From: Sipunculus nudus
Lineage: Eukaryota; Annelida; Sipuncula; Golfingiida; Sipunculidae
Assembly: GCA_026874595.1 (NCBI GenBank)
Contig: CM049309.1
Span: 46,980,079-47,044,078, forward strand
Direction of reading: 5' to 3'
Length of the DNA stretch: 64,000 nucleotides
In this document: in pieces, positions 10,611-21,799 of the stretch
How the letters are laid out: each line of letters begins with the position of its first letter
Position numbering within the stretch: the first letter of the stretch is position 1
Program-made: the position numbers and the translations under genes
The notes under the pieces: model-generated
Database searches by the model: none
What the model was told of the DNA's origin: nothing
Seen by the model: the letters and a program-made list of their open reading frames with translations, nothing else

Positions 10611-12114
10611 GTTCACAGGTTCGATAAAAATCATCACTTTGTACAACCACTCACTGTATGTCTGAAATGATGCATTTTTTATTTGAGTATCAGGAAAACC
10701 AAAGCCATATGCATCTTAATGTATCAATAGTAAATGTAATATAGGTGAGTGCTTTCCTTTCATTTTTGTAAATAATAATTATTATAAACAATCATATTAA
10801 AAATGGAAGTATTTTGCACACTAGAGCATCAAAATTAAAATTTGAATTCTGTACTAAAGTTCTAGTTATCCAACACATATCACATTGCTGAAATTCCTCA
10901 TCCTTCCTCATCATTCAATCAATTTCTTTTTAACTTTTAATTTTTGTTTACTTATTTTCCCCTAAATATCAGGGAGCTGCTTAATGCAGCCCAGGCAGCT
11001 ATCTCCCCCAAAAGATAAACTTTTTAAATCAATGTCAAAAGAGTTATAGGTGGCTCCATCAATCATTCCCAGTTCACATGTGACCCAATAATTAGAGATT
11101 CAGAAAGATCTATTGAAGGTCCTCAGGGTAGTTCTCTGGAAACAAACATGGTAGCGTGGTTGTGGATCCTCAAGTGCCGTAATGATAAAACTAAGGGTAA
11201 ATGTTAGGTTTTACTGTACTGGCTGGCATACAATGTTTGACACCTGGCTGGGACATTATTGACCTGTGTGTCAGAATACTGGTCTGTACTTAAAGGCTTT
11301 CATTAATACTAAATTACAGCCCTGGCTGCACCAGCACTGGAGTGATCAGCTAATGTCTGTATTAAGTATATACTATAAACACAGCTACTGCCAATAAAAT
11401 ACATAGCATATGACCATAAATGGAATCACAGTTGTCACTGACAGATAACATTAAAGTTTTTTTTTATCAATTGTCTATCAAAGCTTAAAAGCCAACACCA
11501 TAACAAATTACTTTTGATTTTCCATGTAATTTTGTATTTCATAATCCTTTGATCAATATCAACATATTGTCTCATAAAGCTATACTAGACCAAAGTAAGC
11601 TGGTGCATTTTTATATTTGCATCAAATTTATGTTTTCACTGAGACTGCCATAAATGCAGTATGCATCTATTTATCCCAACTTACCTGTAAATACATATAT
11701 ATCTGTTACTATTATCAGAATGTATGCAGTTACCATATATGCAAATTGGCTGCATTATGAAGTATAGCTGATGGTATTTACATAAAACCCCTGATGAATT
11801 GATGAACAACATATGGTTTGGTGGGAGTAACTGGTCCTGAACTTTTATCTTCATGTCACTGTAATCTGAGCTGATCTACACTTTGTCTTATTTTAACATG
11901 AACCTAATAGTTATGAGCCATGTGCTAAATATTCATTATGCATATAACAAACAGTCAGATGATTGAGTAATAAAAGCTTTTCAGTTTTCACTTATTTTCA
12001 GTTTAAATTTAAGCAATCCTAATTAAAAATGGAAAATACTGAATCACTTTCTTCTGATGATATCCTCTGTAAATTTTGAATGCATCAGTGACAAATGCTA
12101 TTAGTTCTTCTACA
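10611..12114. other. Intronic gene-free stretch
   Basis: AT-rich sequence with no supported coding frame, repeat array or RNA gene that I can see. It lies in the inferred large intron of the minus-strand gene. Confidence 0.5.
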
Positions 12115-12560
12115 CAGAAGGTCTTCCTTATGACAGCTTTTAACTAGGCAATAGTGACGTCACAAAGGTTGATGACATAGACATGGCATTGACAGACATC
12201 ATCGACTGGAATCACTGGACTGATCAGTATTTTGCAGTAATTGTGAACCGTCTTGCAATATATATAAAACTCGGCGGACTGGACAGCGGACGAATGATGC
12301 CGTGTCATCGCATAAGCTCTTAGGTTCACTAAAAAAATAAATCCAGAAAAACATGCTAACAAGCATACTGGTACAGACTATGTGTTCTGTTTGGGAGAGG
12401 TCTCCCAAATTATGCAGATTATGTTATGGTCAGGTGTCTCACGGTTTACAGTAATACTGGTGACCTGATTGGCTGCATGGAACAGTTATTCTCATGATTA
12501 TTCATAAAATGAATATGCTATTAAGGTCACTTAAAGTTCATGATGTGGTCAATTGAATAA
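12115..12560 (+). repeat. Dispersed repeat, copy 1 (second copy at 37316-37740)
   Basis: Colinear with 37316-37740. Shared landmarks in order are CAGAAGGTCTTCCTT, TGGAATCACTG-ACTGAT, AAAACATGC...ACTGGTACAGACTA, GAG-TCTCCCAAATTATGCA, TTTACAGTAATA, TTGGCTGCATGGA-CAGTTATTCTCAT and a final AAAGTTCATG-TG-GGTCAATT. The middle differs: this copy carries a foreign block at about 12245-12335. No coding content. Element class unknown. Confidence 0.8.
12245..12335 (-). repeat. Block nested in the dispersed repeat, related to 34044-34115
   Basis: The minus strand reads a GTGAACCTAAGAGCTTATGCGATG start followed by CGTCCGCTGTCC-type sequence. This matches the start of the Helentron-like element at 34044 on the plus strand (GCGAACCTGTGAGCTTATGCGATGG, then GTCCGTCC). 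It is absent from the sister copy at 37.3 kb, so it was probably inserted later. Confidence 0.6.
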
Positions 12561-13831
12561 CCTTCGTCTTGTAATATAACACAACTGTAGTTATAACTGT
12601 GTAAACATTATATGTAATTCTGCAATCTTGTCACTGTGCCAAATTCATCAGAGCAACTGCATCCTTGTTACAAGATCCTTTCAAAAAGGCACATTGGTTC
12701 ATTTCACTCTTTTATTTATCTATTTTGTCCATAAATTAAAGTTACAAACATCATCAAAGCATAAAATAAACATCGGTGAAACTTATAAAAAAATATGTAC
12801 CAGTGTCCCAAAATTCCTCACACTCACAGAAATTAAGCAGAAAAACACTGGTAATCAGTAAAATATTGGTATTTCCTCAAACGTTTATCTGTGATTTAAG
12901 TAGGATCAAACATATCTGGAGTTGGCCTGCTGTTTGTTGTACTACTGTAAATTTTGTTTGCCAACTTTTCAGTGTTTGCCCATGCCTTTGACTAAAATGA
13001 ATAGAGGTAGACTACCCAGGATGCAGTGAATGTTTGTCCAGGTTTTCTTTGATTAAGAATGACTGAATTGAACTCTAAGCTGACATTTCAGGTCAGTGCA
13101 CAGGGCTAAGTGTACATACCATTACCAGGACTCAGTCATACTGTGGTCTGGTTTTTGTTTTGCAAGTTTTTCAGAGTCACCAGTTTTGTGAAAAGGAGAT
13201 TATCACAAAAATAAAGCCTTTGTGATGCCTCAACTGCACAGATGGATATTCCTGTATACTGTACTGTAGCATCATTGCATGGCAGCTCATATCTATAATT
13301 ATAATGTCACAAGGCAAATGGTTGATATTATTAATATTAGCAGATATACACTGCTATCCATGACAGTCAGTCAAAGATTGTTATTATGAAAAATTAAGAT
13401 CTTTCACATCTAACTACATTTTTAAAGAAACATGAATTTCCACATGTGAGATGTTCCCTGGGTCCTTCTAAAATTGTAATGGTTTTTGTTATGTATGAAT
13501 ATTGAATAATTCGCAGAATTATGGATAAATAATGTGTATAATTTACACATTAAATCTAACCTCCCTACCCCAATACATAATTCAGGGACTCACATGGGTT
13601 AAAAAGAAAGAAGATTCATATACAATTTATCATATTTTATGAGGTAACATACCTCATGAGGTAACATGAGTGATCAGGGAATTGTACTTTGATCAACAGA
13701 CCTTTGGTAACTGAGATAAGGCCCAGTGCTGGTATTTACAAGAGATGCATGCAACATGTTAACATCTTAACACTAGTGAGGAGGTGAAGTCATAAACAAT
13801 ACCAACTGAACAATGTATACTATATATATAG
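12561..13831. other. Intronic gene-free stretch
   Basis: AT-rich sequence. Open frames of 60-77 codons around 12628-12991 overlap one another in different frames and have no family resemblance. Nothing else supported. Confidence 0.5.
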
Positions 13832-15594
13832 TATGTCAAGGCCAAGATCCCGATCTGTACCAATTGGCGATTAGTCAAGACCAAATCCTGATCAAGATTC
13901 AGTCTAGCCTAAATCTGGACTGAATCCCGATTGGGATTTGGTCTGGACCAATCAGCGATTGGTCTGCACCAATTCCCAATTAGTCCAGACCAAAACCCGA
14001 ACTGGATTCTGACCAGTCTAAAGTCTTAACCCTGATAAGGATCTGGTCCAGCCCAAATCCTGACACAGATTGTGAGTTGACATAATAATATATAGCACCT
14101 TCAGCACATACTTCTGATTAAATATATGAAATTTCACCCAAGAATTGCCTACTTAAATCTAATTTCTTCATGATAAAATTTTATTTATGCCATGCCAAAC
14201 TTCAAATAAATGGAGTTAGTTGAACAAGTGAATATAAGTAGGGCTGATATGTGACATTAATTAAAATAAATGGACTAAAAGACTACTACTGACTTTTGTG
14301 GCACATCTTAACCTTTGTAAAAATTTGAAATATGTTAAACTTGATGGATAAAACTTTTTCTGGCTTGTATTACTTACCTGCATCAAGTATGTATGAATCA
14401 AAATAATCAAATTCTGTATCTAATTTAAACAAAAGCATTTGATAAATAAAAAATTTAAAAAGAGTCTTGCAGATGTGAAGTTAGCATGTAGATTCAGTTA
14501 TGAGCTGATCAGGGGTATGGGTAGTGTAGTCCGGGCCCTCATTTGTAGCCCTCTCTGTCTCTTTGGTTTAAAGGCATGAAGATGCAAACTGATGTAAAGA
14601 CATTTTTTGCCATTTGGTGTTGATCATCTACCTAGCTTGGCTGACTAGCTGCTGACTTCTGATCTGCGTAGCTGAGTCTATCTCTATGTATATGTATGTC
14701 TAAGTGTCTGGTCCAGCCACTGGTCACTAATTTAAATACAGTATGCAGACCTGAACAAAACAGGCATATCTATCTGTTGGGGACCAAAGATAACCATCCT
14801 TGACTAGATATCTGTATTTATTATTGAAAAATTAAATTCTAAATAAATTATAATGAACAGGCTAATCACTATCAAATTTACATAAAGTGTACACTGAAAA
14901 CAGCTTCAAACATCTGGTTAAATGTTTTATAACTCACTTTTAAACTATTGCAGATAACAAGACTTGAAGGTTGAAACAATATAATAATATCTCTGAATTC
15001 ATTTAATTAAATGTTTCTAATTTAAATTTAGAACATGCTAACCTATATCTAAATAGCTAGGCATATTCATTTATTCTTGATCTACATTTTCATATAAACT
15101 TTATTTGAATTGATCAGAGATTAAAAAGTGACGTGTAACTTAAACTACAGCCAACAAACACACCATTCTCATTATGTATACAATACAGCTTGTAGTCATT
15201 AGTAGCTCACAGCTGTCAAGCAGGTTTCCTGAACATCGCTTGCTTTGATGGAAACTAAGCTGAGACATATGGTGACTATAAGTATGACCTAGCAACTATA
15301 ATATTGATTACCTTATTCAATTTAGATGATTAAACTGATAATTAACAAAATAAAATAGCTCCTATTGATATAACTACACCACAACATCCCTGTTGCTCAC
15401 AGAAGCTTGGCCTCTTAACTTAATTAAACAAAATTAAAATAGCTCCTATTGATATAACTATATACTAAATTAGCCATAACCTTCAACTGATAACCCAGGA
15501 AGTCTTCTCTTTGTTATTAATTGAAGATCAGGATGTAGGCAGGACTAAATCCTGATCGCCGATTGGTCCAGATTTTGATCCGGGCCTTGACATA
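13832..15594. mobile_element. 1.76-kb non-autonomous TIR element with TATGTCA ends
   Basis: Starts TATGTCAAGGCC (13832) and ends GGCCTTGACATA (15594). The terminal inverted repeats match over roughly 60 bp with mismatches. Inside the 5' end is a run of short mutually inverted blocks built from GGACCAAT, CGATTGGT and AAATCC-GATC words (13850-14065). The core is AT-rich and non-coding, with a 40-bp segment (AAATAGCTCCTATTGATATAACTA) present twice near 15350 and 15440. Flanking nonamers (TATATATAG and AGCATAAAG) do not match convincingly, so no target duplication is claimed. The ends resemble those of the foldback element at 41759-43928. Confidence 0.7.
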
Positions 15595-16204
15595 AGCATA
15601 AAGATGGTAAGACACAGAGTAATAAACATATATCTGTTGCACAATTTTTAAGGGAAATTCATATCGTCAAGCAGAATTTATGAATAAGACAATAATGATA
15701 AAAGATTTAAAATGTGAAGGGATAGACCTGCTTTGTTCTCTGCTGACGGGCTCTGGTTCCATAAGAGAAACAGAATATGTTGGGGAAACCTTGGCATTTA
15801 TTCCCATTTCAAGAATACTACAGTCATTTTACTGTGGTGGCAAGAGGTGGTGATAATTATTATAACCCCATCATAACATTACATTAAGATCATCCCCTAG
15901 TGTATACTAATAGATGAAATATCATACATTTCTAGGTACAAAACCTGAAAAAAATGTATGATGTATCTCTACTCACAGGTGCAAATGGGTAGTTCTTAAT
16001 CAATGTATCTGAGCAGACTGAATTTGAATATGGTTTTTGTAAAGACCTGGGACTAAATAATTGAATTATTTGTTAGAGGTAATGTTTGTGTTTTTCTTGG
16101 TCTATTTGACCCTAAGTCTGAATTTTGTGTTGCTTACTGGTAAGCAATTCTGTCCATGTAGCAAATATAAATCGAAGTTAAAAATAATTAATTTAATAAG
16201 GTTT
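15595..16204. other. Intronic gene-free stretch
   Basis: AT-rich sequence between the TIR element and the satellite. Nothing supported. Confidence 0.5.
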
Positions 16205-19200
16205 TATTAACAAATAAGATCTTTCAAGAAGCCAAAGGTATTGGATCCCTTTTAACGCTATATTACACACAGCCAATCATTCTCTCTCTCTCATTATTAA
16301 CAAATAAGATCTTTCAAGAAGCCAAAGGTATTGGATCCCTTTTAACGCTATATTACACACTGCCAATCATTCTCTCTCTTCATTCCACATGGTTCTCTAT
16401 CCTCCCTCTTTATTAATAAGTTCTTCCTCTCTCACTGCCAGAATGTTCATCATTCTGATTCTTCCTCTTTATTCCTCTACCCTTCCACATGGTTAATCAT
16501 TCTCCCTCTTCATTTATAAGTTCATTCTCTCTCACTGTTGGAATGTTCATCATTCTGATTCTCCCTCTTTATCACACACACTTTTTCATCCTTTTTCTAT
16601 TATCTCTTCACCATTTCATCATTTTCTTTCTGTGTTCATTATTCCTTCTCTTCATTCTCACTGTTCATCACCCTCCCTTCCCTTCTACAATTTTCATTGT
16701 TCCAGGGCTATTAACTTCTGAAATGTTAATCAATGTCATTCTTCCCTGCATTCTGCGCTGTTCACCATTTTACCTCTTTTCTTACATACTGTTAATTGTT
16801 CTCCTTCCTCCCTTCTGTATTGTTTCTTTTAACGCTATATTACACACTGCCAATCATTCTCTCTCTTCATTCCACATGGTTCTCTATCCTCCCTCTTTAT
16901 TAATAAGTTCTTCCTCTCTCACTGCCAGAATGTTCATCATTCTGATTCTTCCTCTTTATTCCTCTTCCCTTCCACATGGTTAATCATTCTCCCTCTTCAT
17001 TTATCAGTTCATCCTCTCTCACTGCCAGAATGTTCAGCATTCTGATTCTTCCTCTTTATCCCTCTTCCCTTCCACATGGTTAATCATTCTCCCTCTTCAT
17101 TTATAAGTTCATCCTCTCTCACTGCCAGAATGTTCATCATTCTGATTCTCCCTCTTTATTCCTCTTCCCTTCCACATGGTTAATCATTCTCCCTCTTCAT
17201 TTATAAGTTTATCCTCTCTCACTGCCAGAATGTTCAGCATTCTGATTCTTCCTCTTTATTCCTCTTCCCTTCCACATGGTTAATCATTCTCCCTCTTCAT
17301 TTATAAGTTTATCCTCTCTCACTGCCAGAATGTTCATCATTCTGATTCTCCCTCTTTATCACACACACTATTTCATCCTTTTTCTATTATCTCTTCACCA
17401 TTTCATCATTTTCTTTCAGTGTTCATTATTCCTTCTCTTCATTCTCACTGTTCATCACCCTCCCTTCCATTCTACAATTTTCATTGTTCCTGGGCTATTA
17501 ATTTCTGCAATGTTAATCAATGTCATTCTTCCCTGCATTCTACGCTGTTCACCATTTAACCTCTTTTCTTACATATTGTAAATTGTTCTCCTTCCTCCCT
17601 TCTGTATTGTTCCTTTTAACGCTGTATTACACACTGTCAATCATTCTCTCTCTTCATTCCACATGGTTCTCTATCCTCCCTCTTTATTTATAAGTTTATC
17701 CTCTCTCACTGCCAATATGTTCATCATTCTGATTCTTCCTCTTTATTCCTCTTCCCTTCCACATGGTTAATCATTCTCCCTCTTCATTTATAAGTTCATC
17801 CTCTCTCACTGCCAGAATGTTCATCATTCTGATTCTTCCTCTTTATACCTCTTCCCTTCCACATGGTTAATCATTCTCCCTATTCATTTATAAGTTCATC
17901 CTCTCTCACTGCCAGAATGTTCAGCATTCTGATTTTTCCTCTTTATTCCTCTTCCCTTCCACATGGTTATTCATTCTCCCTCTTCATTTATAAGTTCATT
18001 CTCGCTCACTGTCAGATTGTTCATCATTCTGATTCTCCCTCTTTATCACACACACTATTTCATCCTTTTTCTATTATCTTTTCACCAATTTTCATCATTT
18101 TCTTTCAGTGTTCATTATTCCTTCTCTTCATTCTCACTGTTCATCACCCTCCCTTCCCTTCTACAACTTTCATTGTTCCAGGGCTATTAATTTCTGAAAT
18201 GTTAATCAATGTCATTCTTCCCTGCATTCTGTGCTGTTCACCATTTTACCTCTTTTCTTACATACTGTTAATTGTTCTCCTTCCTCCCTTCTGTATTGTT
18301 CCTTTTAACGCTATATTACACACTGCCAATCATTCTCTCTCTTCATTCCACATGGTTCTCTATCCTCCCTCTTTATTAATAAGTTCTTCCTCTCTCACTG
18401 CCAGAATGTTCATCATTCTGATTCTTCCTCTTTATTCCTCTTCCCTTCCACATGGTTAATCATTCTCCCTCTTCATTTATCAGTTCATCCTCTCTCACTG
18501 CCAGAATGTTCAGCATTCTGATTCTTCCTGTTTATCCCTCTTCCCTTCCACATGGTTAATCATTCTCCCTCTTCATTTATAAGTTCATCCTCTCTCACTG
18601 CCAGAATGTTCATCATTCTGATTCTCCCTCTTTATTCCTCTTCCCTTCCACATGGTTAATCATTCTCCCTCTTCATTTATAAGTTTATCCTCTCTCACTG
18701 CCAGAATGTTCAGCATTCTGATTCTTCCTCTTTATTCCTCTTCCCTTCCACATGGTTATTCATTCTCCCTCTTCATTTATAAGTTCATTCTCTCTCACTG
18801 TCAGATTGTTCATCATTCTGATTCTCCCTCTTTATCACACACACTATTTCATCCTTTTTCTATTATCTTTTCACCAATTTTCATCATTTTCTTTCAGTGT
18901 TCATTATTCCTTCTCTTCATTCTCACTGTTCATCACCCTCCCTTCCCTTCTACAACTTTCATTGTTCCAGGGCTATTAATTTCTGCAGTGTTAATCAATG
19001 TCATTCTTCCCTGCATTCTACGCTGTTCATCATTCTACCTCTTTTCTTACATATTGTTAATTGTTCTCCTCCCTCCCTTCCGTATTGTTCCTTTTAACGC
19101 TATATTACACACTGTCAATCATTCTCTCTCTACACTCCACATGGTTCTCTATCCTCCCTCTTCATTCAACTATGTACATCATTCTCCCTCTTTTCATTCA

Positions 19201-20735
19201 ATACTTTTCATCATTTCTCCTTTTCTCTTCCCCAGGTCATCAGAAACTTTCTTTCCTTCTACACTGATTGTCTCTCTGTCTTCATCCCACAGTGTTCATC
19301 AATCTCCCTTTTGTTTAACACATTGTTAATCATTACCTTTTTACTACATTGTTAATTTTCTCCCTCTTCCCTTCAACCAAACCAGTCATTCACCATCCTC
19401 TTGCAAGTCATTTATCTTCCTCATGCTTCACTTTTCAGCATTCTCCCACTTCTTTTTGACATGTTCATCATTCTCCCTTGTTTTCCACACAGTTAATATT
19501 TAATACTCCTTCTTCCCCTCTACATTGTTAATTTTCTCCCTCTTCCCCAACCTTGTTAGTCATTCACCTTCCTCATGCTGCACTATTCATCATTTTCCTT
19601 ATTTTTGTTCCACACTGTTAATCATTTCCAATTCTACTACATCATTAAATTTCTCCCTCTTCTCATCAATCTTGCTAGATATTCACCTTCCCCTGCTGCA
19701 CTATTCATCTTTTTCGGACTTCTTTTCAAAATGTTTGTCATTCTCCCTGATGTTTTCCACACTGTTGATATCATCCTTTTTCCTTTCTACATTGTTAATT
19801 TTTTACCTCTTGCCTAACCCTAGTTTGTCATTCACCTTCCTCATGCTGCATTCTTCATCATTTTCCTTTCATTGTTCCATATTGTTCATCATTTCTCCTT
19901 CTACTGCACTGTGAATTTTCTCCCACATACCATCAAACTTGCTTGTCGTTCACCTTCTAATGCTGCACTATTCATTATTCTTTAACTTCATTTTCACATG
20001 TTCATCATTATCCCTGTTGATTTCCACACTATTGATAATTCCCCTTCTCCCTTCTATATTGTTCTTGTTCTCCCTCGTCCCAAACCAAGTCATTCACCTT
20101 CCTCTTGCTGCACTTGTAATCATTCTCCCTCTTTTTGTTACACATTGTTCATCATTTTCTCTTTTGTCTTCCAAAGGCCATCATTCATTTTTATCCCTTC
20201 CAAAATGTTCATCACATTCTCTAACTGTTTATCAACCTCCTCCTTCCCTTCCACACTAATCTTCACTCCATCTTCATCCCACATTGTTCAGCATTCCCCT
20301 CTTCTATTCTGGCCATTGTTAATTATTCCCTTTCTTCACTTCTACATTCATTTTTTCTGCCCGTCTCAATGGTTGAACATCATTCTTCCTATCAACACTG
20401 TTCATCATTTTCCTCCTTCTCTTCCATACTGTTCACCATTCTTTTCCATAATAAAGGAATCTTCATAATTTTCCTTTTCTTTTCACACAATGTTCATCAT
20501 CCTCCTTCCAAAATGTTCAACGTCAATCACCATTCTACATTTTTCTTTTCCACATTTCATCATCCCACACTGTTCATCATTCCTTATTTTTGCTTCCATT
20601 GTTCGTCATTCTCCTTTTTACACAGTTCATCACTTCCCTGCTCATTTCACTCTGTCTCCCATTTACATTTTTCTCATTCTCTCTTCTCCCTCCTACATTG
20701 TTTTAACAACATTTCCCCTCAACTATTCCTCATTT
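16205..20735 (+). repeat. 4.5-kb pyrimidine-rich satellite with higher-order structure
   Basis: The plus strand is almost free of G and dominated by TTC/CTC/ATT. It opens with a 90-bp tandem duplication (16211 and 16301). The main monomer is about 100 bp, marked by CCACATGGTTAATCATTCTC (for example 17072, 17172, 17272). A longer landmark, TTAACGCTATATTACACAC, recurs at about 16341, 16828, 17615, 18304 and 19093, giving spacings of 487, 787, 689 and 789 bp. These differ by whole 100-bp monomers. From about 19200 the pattern decays into looser 20-bp CATTGTTCATCATTCTCC words. Open frames here (for example 17863-18459, 18652-19329) exist only because the repeat lacks stops in one frame. It lies in the inferred intron of the minus-strand gene, so its transcript would be purine-rich. 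Confidence 0.9.
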
Positions 20736-21253
20736 TATGTAAAGTGTGCTACTAAAAATGCTAAGTCATCGGGTCTTTTAACCAGATCCCTTAGTGAGAC
20801 CAAAACATGCAGAACTTTCATGAAGATTAATTTAGCTGTATGACAGAGATATTATTATCAGCATATCTATGAACATCATACGATTATATTAAGATAAGAT
20901 AACATTTTTTAGCCTTCAGTTCCAGGAATTTGTACTTTTGTAGTACTAGTTAAAACTACGCATTTTATTTTTATGTATTAAATCATTATGACATGTTAAT
21001 CTTAGTCATACACAAGCTTGTATGATTTAGAAAAGTAACACGAGATGTGACCTGGTTGGGGAACGGTGTGGCCGAACGCGCTGTCACCCAGGTCACGGAG
21101 TTACTAAAACCGATCACAAACAGACTGTTACGTCAACGCTGTCCTGCCACGCTGAGCGTGGGAGCATGGTAAGCGCCAGAACCGGCTCAAGACCGGGTCA
21201 AGACCTACTTACAAACAAACACACTTGTTCGTACTTTTGCAATCAGATCTTAC
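20736..21253. other. Sequence between satellite and promoter region
   Basis: AT-rich until about 21040, then a CG-containing stretch (21060-21200) with words such as GGCCGAACGCGCT and CCACGCTGAGCGTGG. In the divergent-gene model the 5' end of the minus-strand intron lies here. Confidence 0.45.
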
Positions 21254-21450
21254 CTGCTAAATTTAGTGACAGTGCATACAAATCATAGAGAAAAGGCCAA
21301 TTTGGTTAACAATTCACAAATTTTACGACACTTTTTAAGCTGAGATGAATTAAAGACAACAAACCTGCACAGGCGAACGTGAACTAAACTGAACTATGGA
21401 GCTCTACCACTGTCGCTCTGATCTGTTAACCTCTGACCTGAGGCAGCACG
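21254..21450 (-). other. Candidate non-coding first exon of the minus-strand Tim17-like gene
   Basis: The minus strand carries a strong splice donor, TTTAGCAG then GTAAGATCTG, with the last exon base at 21254. No long frame ends there (the short ATG frame before the donor closes within eight codons), so it fits a 5' untranslated exon. It would splice to the acceptor at 8860. The upper limit, near 21450, is arbitrary since I cannot see the transcription start. The position, just upstream of and divergent from the plus-strand exon at 21712, favours this reading. Confidence 0.4.
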
Positions 21451-21711
21451 CGTCGACTATAGTGACCTAATTATCAAGGCCAAGGTCACTTTTGTTTACA
21501 TTTGCTCCTCGCAGGCACTCAAGGGAAGAATCCATTCAAATAAGAGCACAAGAGACCCTTAATAAATCTTCCAAAACTTTAAATGCGATTTATTATCAAT
21601 AACTGATTGCATATGCTGTTAAATTCCATATATCGAACCAGTCCATATTAAAACCAGTATATTATCGATTGACAGCGTGTCACGTGGTTCCTGGCGTATT
21701 TCTTATTCAAC
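21451..21711. promoter_or_regulatory. Putative bidirectional promoter region
   Basis: Short spacer between a minus-strand first-exon candidate and the plus-strand start codon. It holds an AAGGTCA half-site near 21480, a TTGTTTACATTT forkhead-like word near 21492, and an E-box in GTCACGTGG at 21680-21688, about 25 bp before the ATG. No TATA box placement is convincing. Shared promoter function is inferred from head-to-head geometry. Confidence 0.4.
21680..21688. promoter_or_regulatory. E-box (GTCACGTGG)
   Basis: A palindromic CACGTG core at 21681-21686 with a GTCACGTG flank, the type bound by USF/MITF/TFEB-class bHLH-leucine zipper factors. It is placed close to the inferred start of the plus-strand gene. 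Binding is not shown. Confidence 0.4.
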
Positions 21712-21799
21712 ATGGCTGTAACAGCTCTCCATGGCTGTCAAGACTTCGCAGAAATGACATCTGCCGGTGGTCAGTTACCGTCTATATATGGCCCCAAAT
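21712..21799 (+). CDS. First coding exon of an unrecognised gene
   Basis: ATG at 21712 in a strong context (A at -3, G at +4: CAACATGG). Twenty-nine codons follow, starting MAVTALHGCQDFAEM and ending near LPSIYGPK, then one base of the next codon and a canonical donor GTAAGT at 21800. The exon therefore ends in phase 1. The region is less AT-rich than its surroundings and sits beside an E-box. No signal peptide or known motif is visible. The first base T joined to the AC opening the exon at 51291 would give a tyrosine codon. I do not recognise the family. Confidence 0.6.

Noticed and set aside
17863-19329. Several long plus-strand open frames (up to 225 codons) rich in Ser, Phe, Leu and Ile
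   Set aside because: They are translations of the C/T-rich satellite, repeat with its period, exist in overlapping frames and have no family resemblance.
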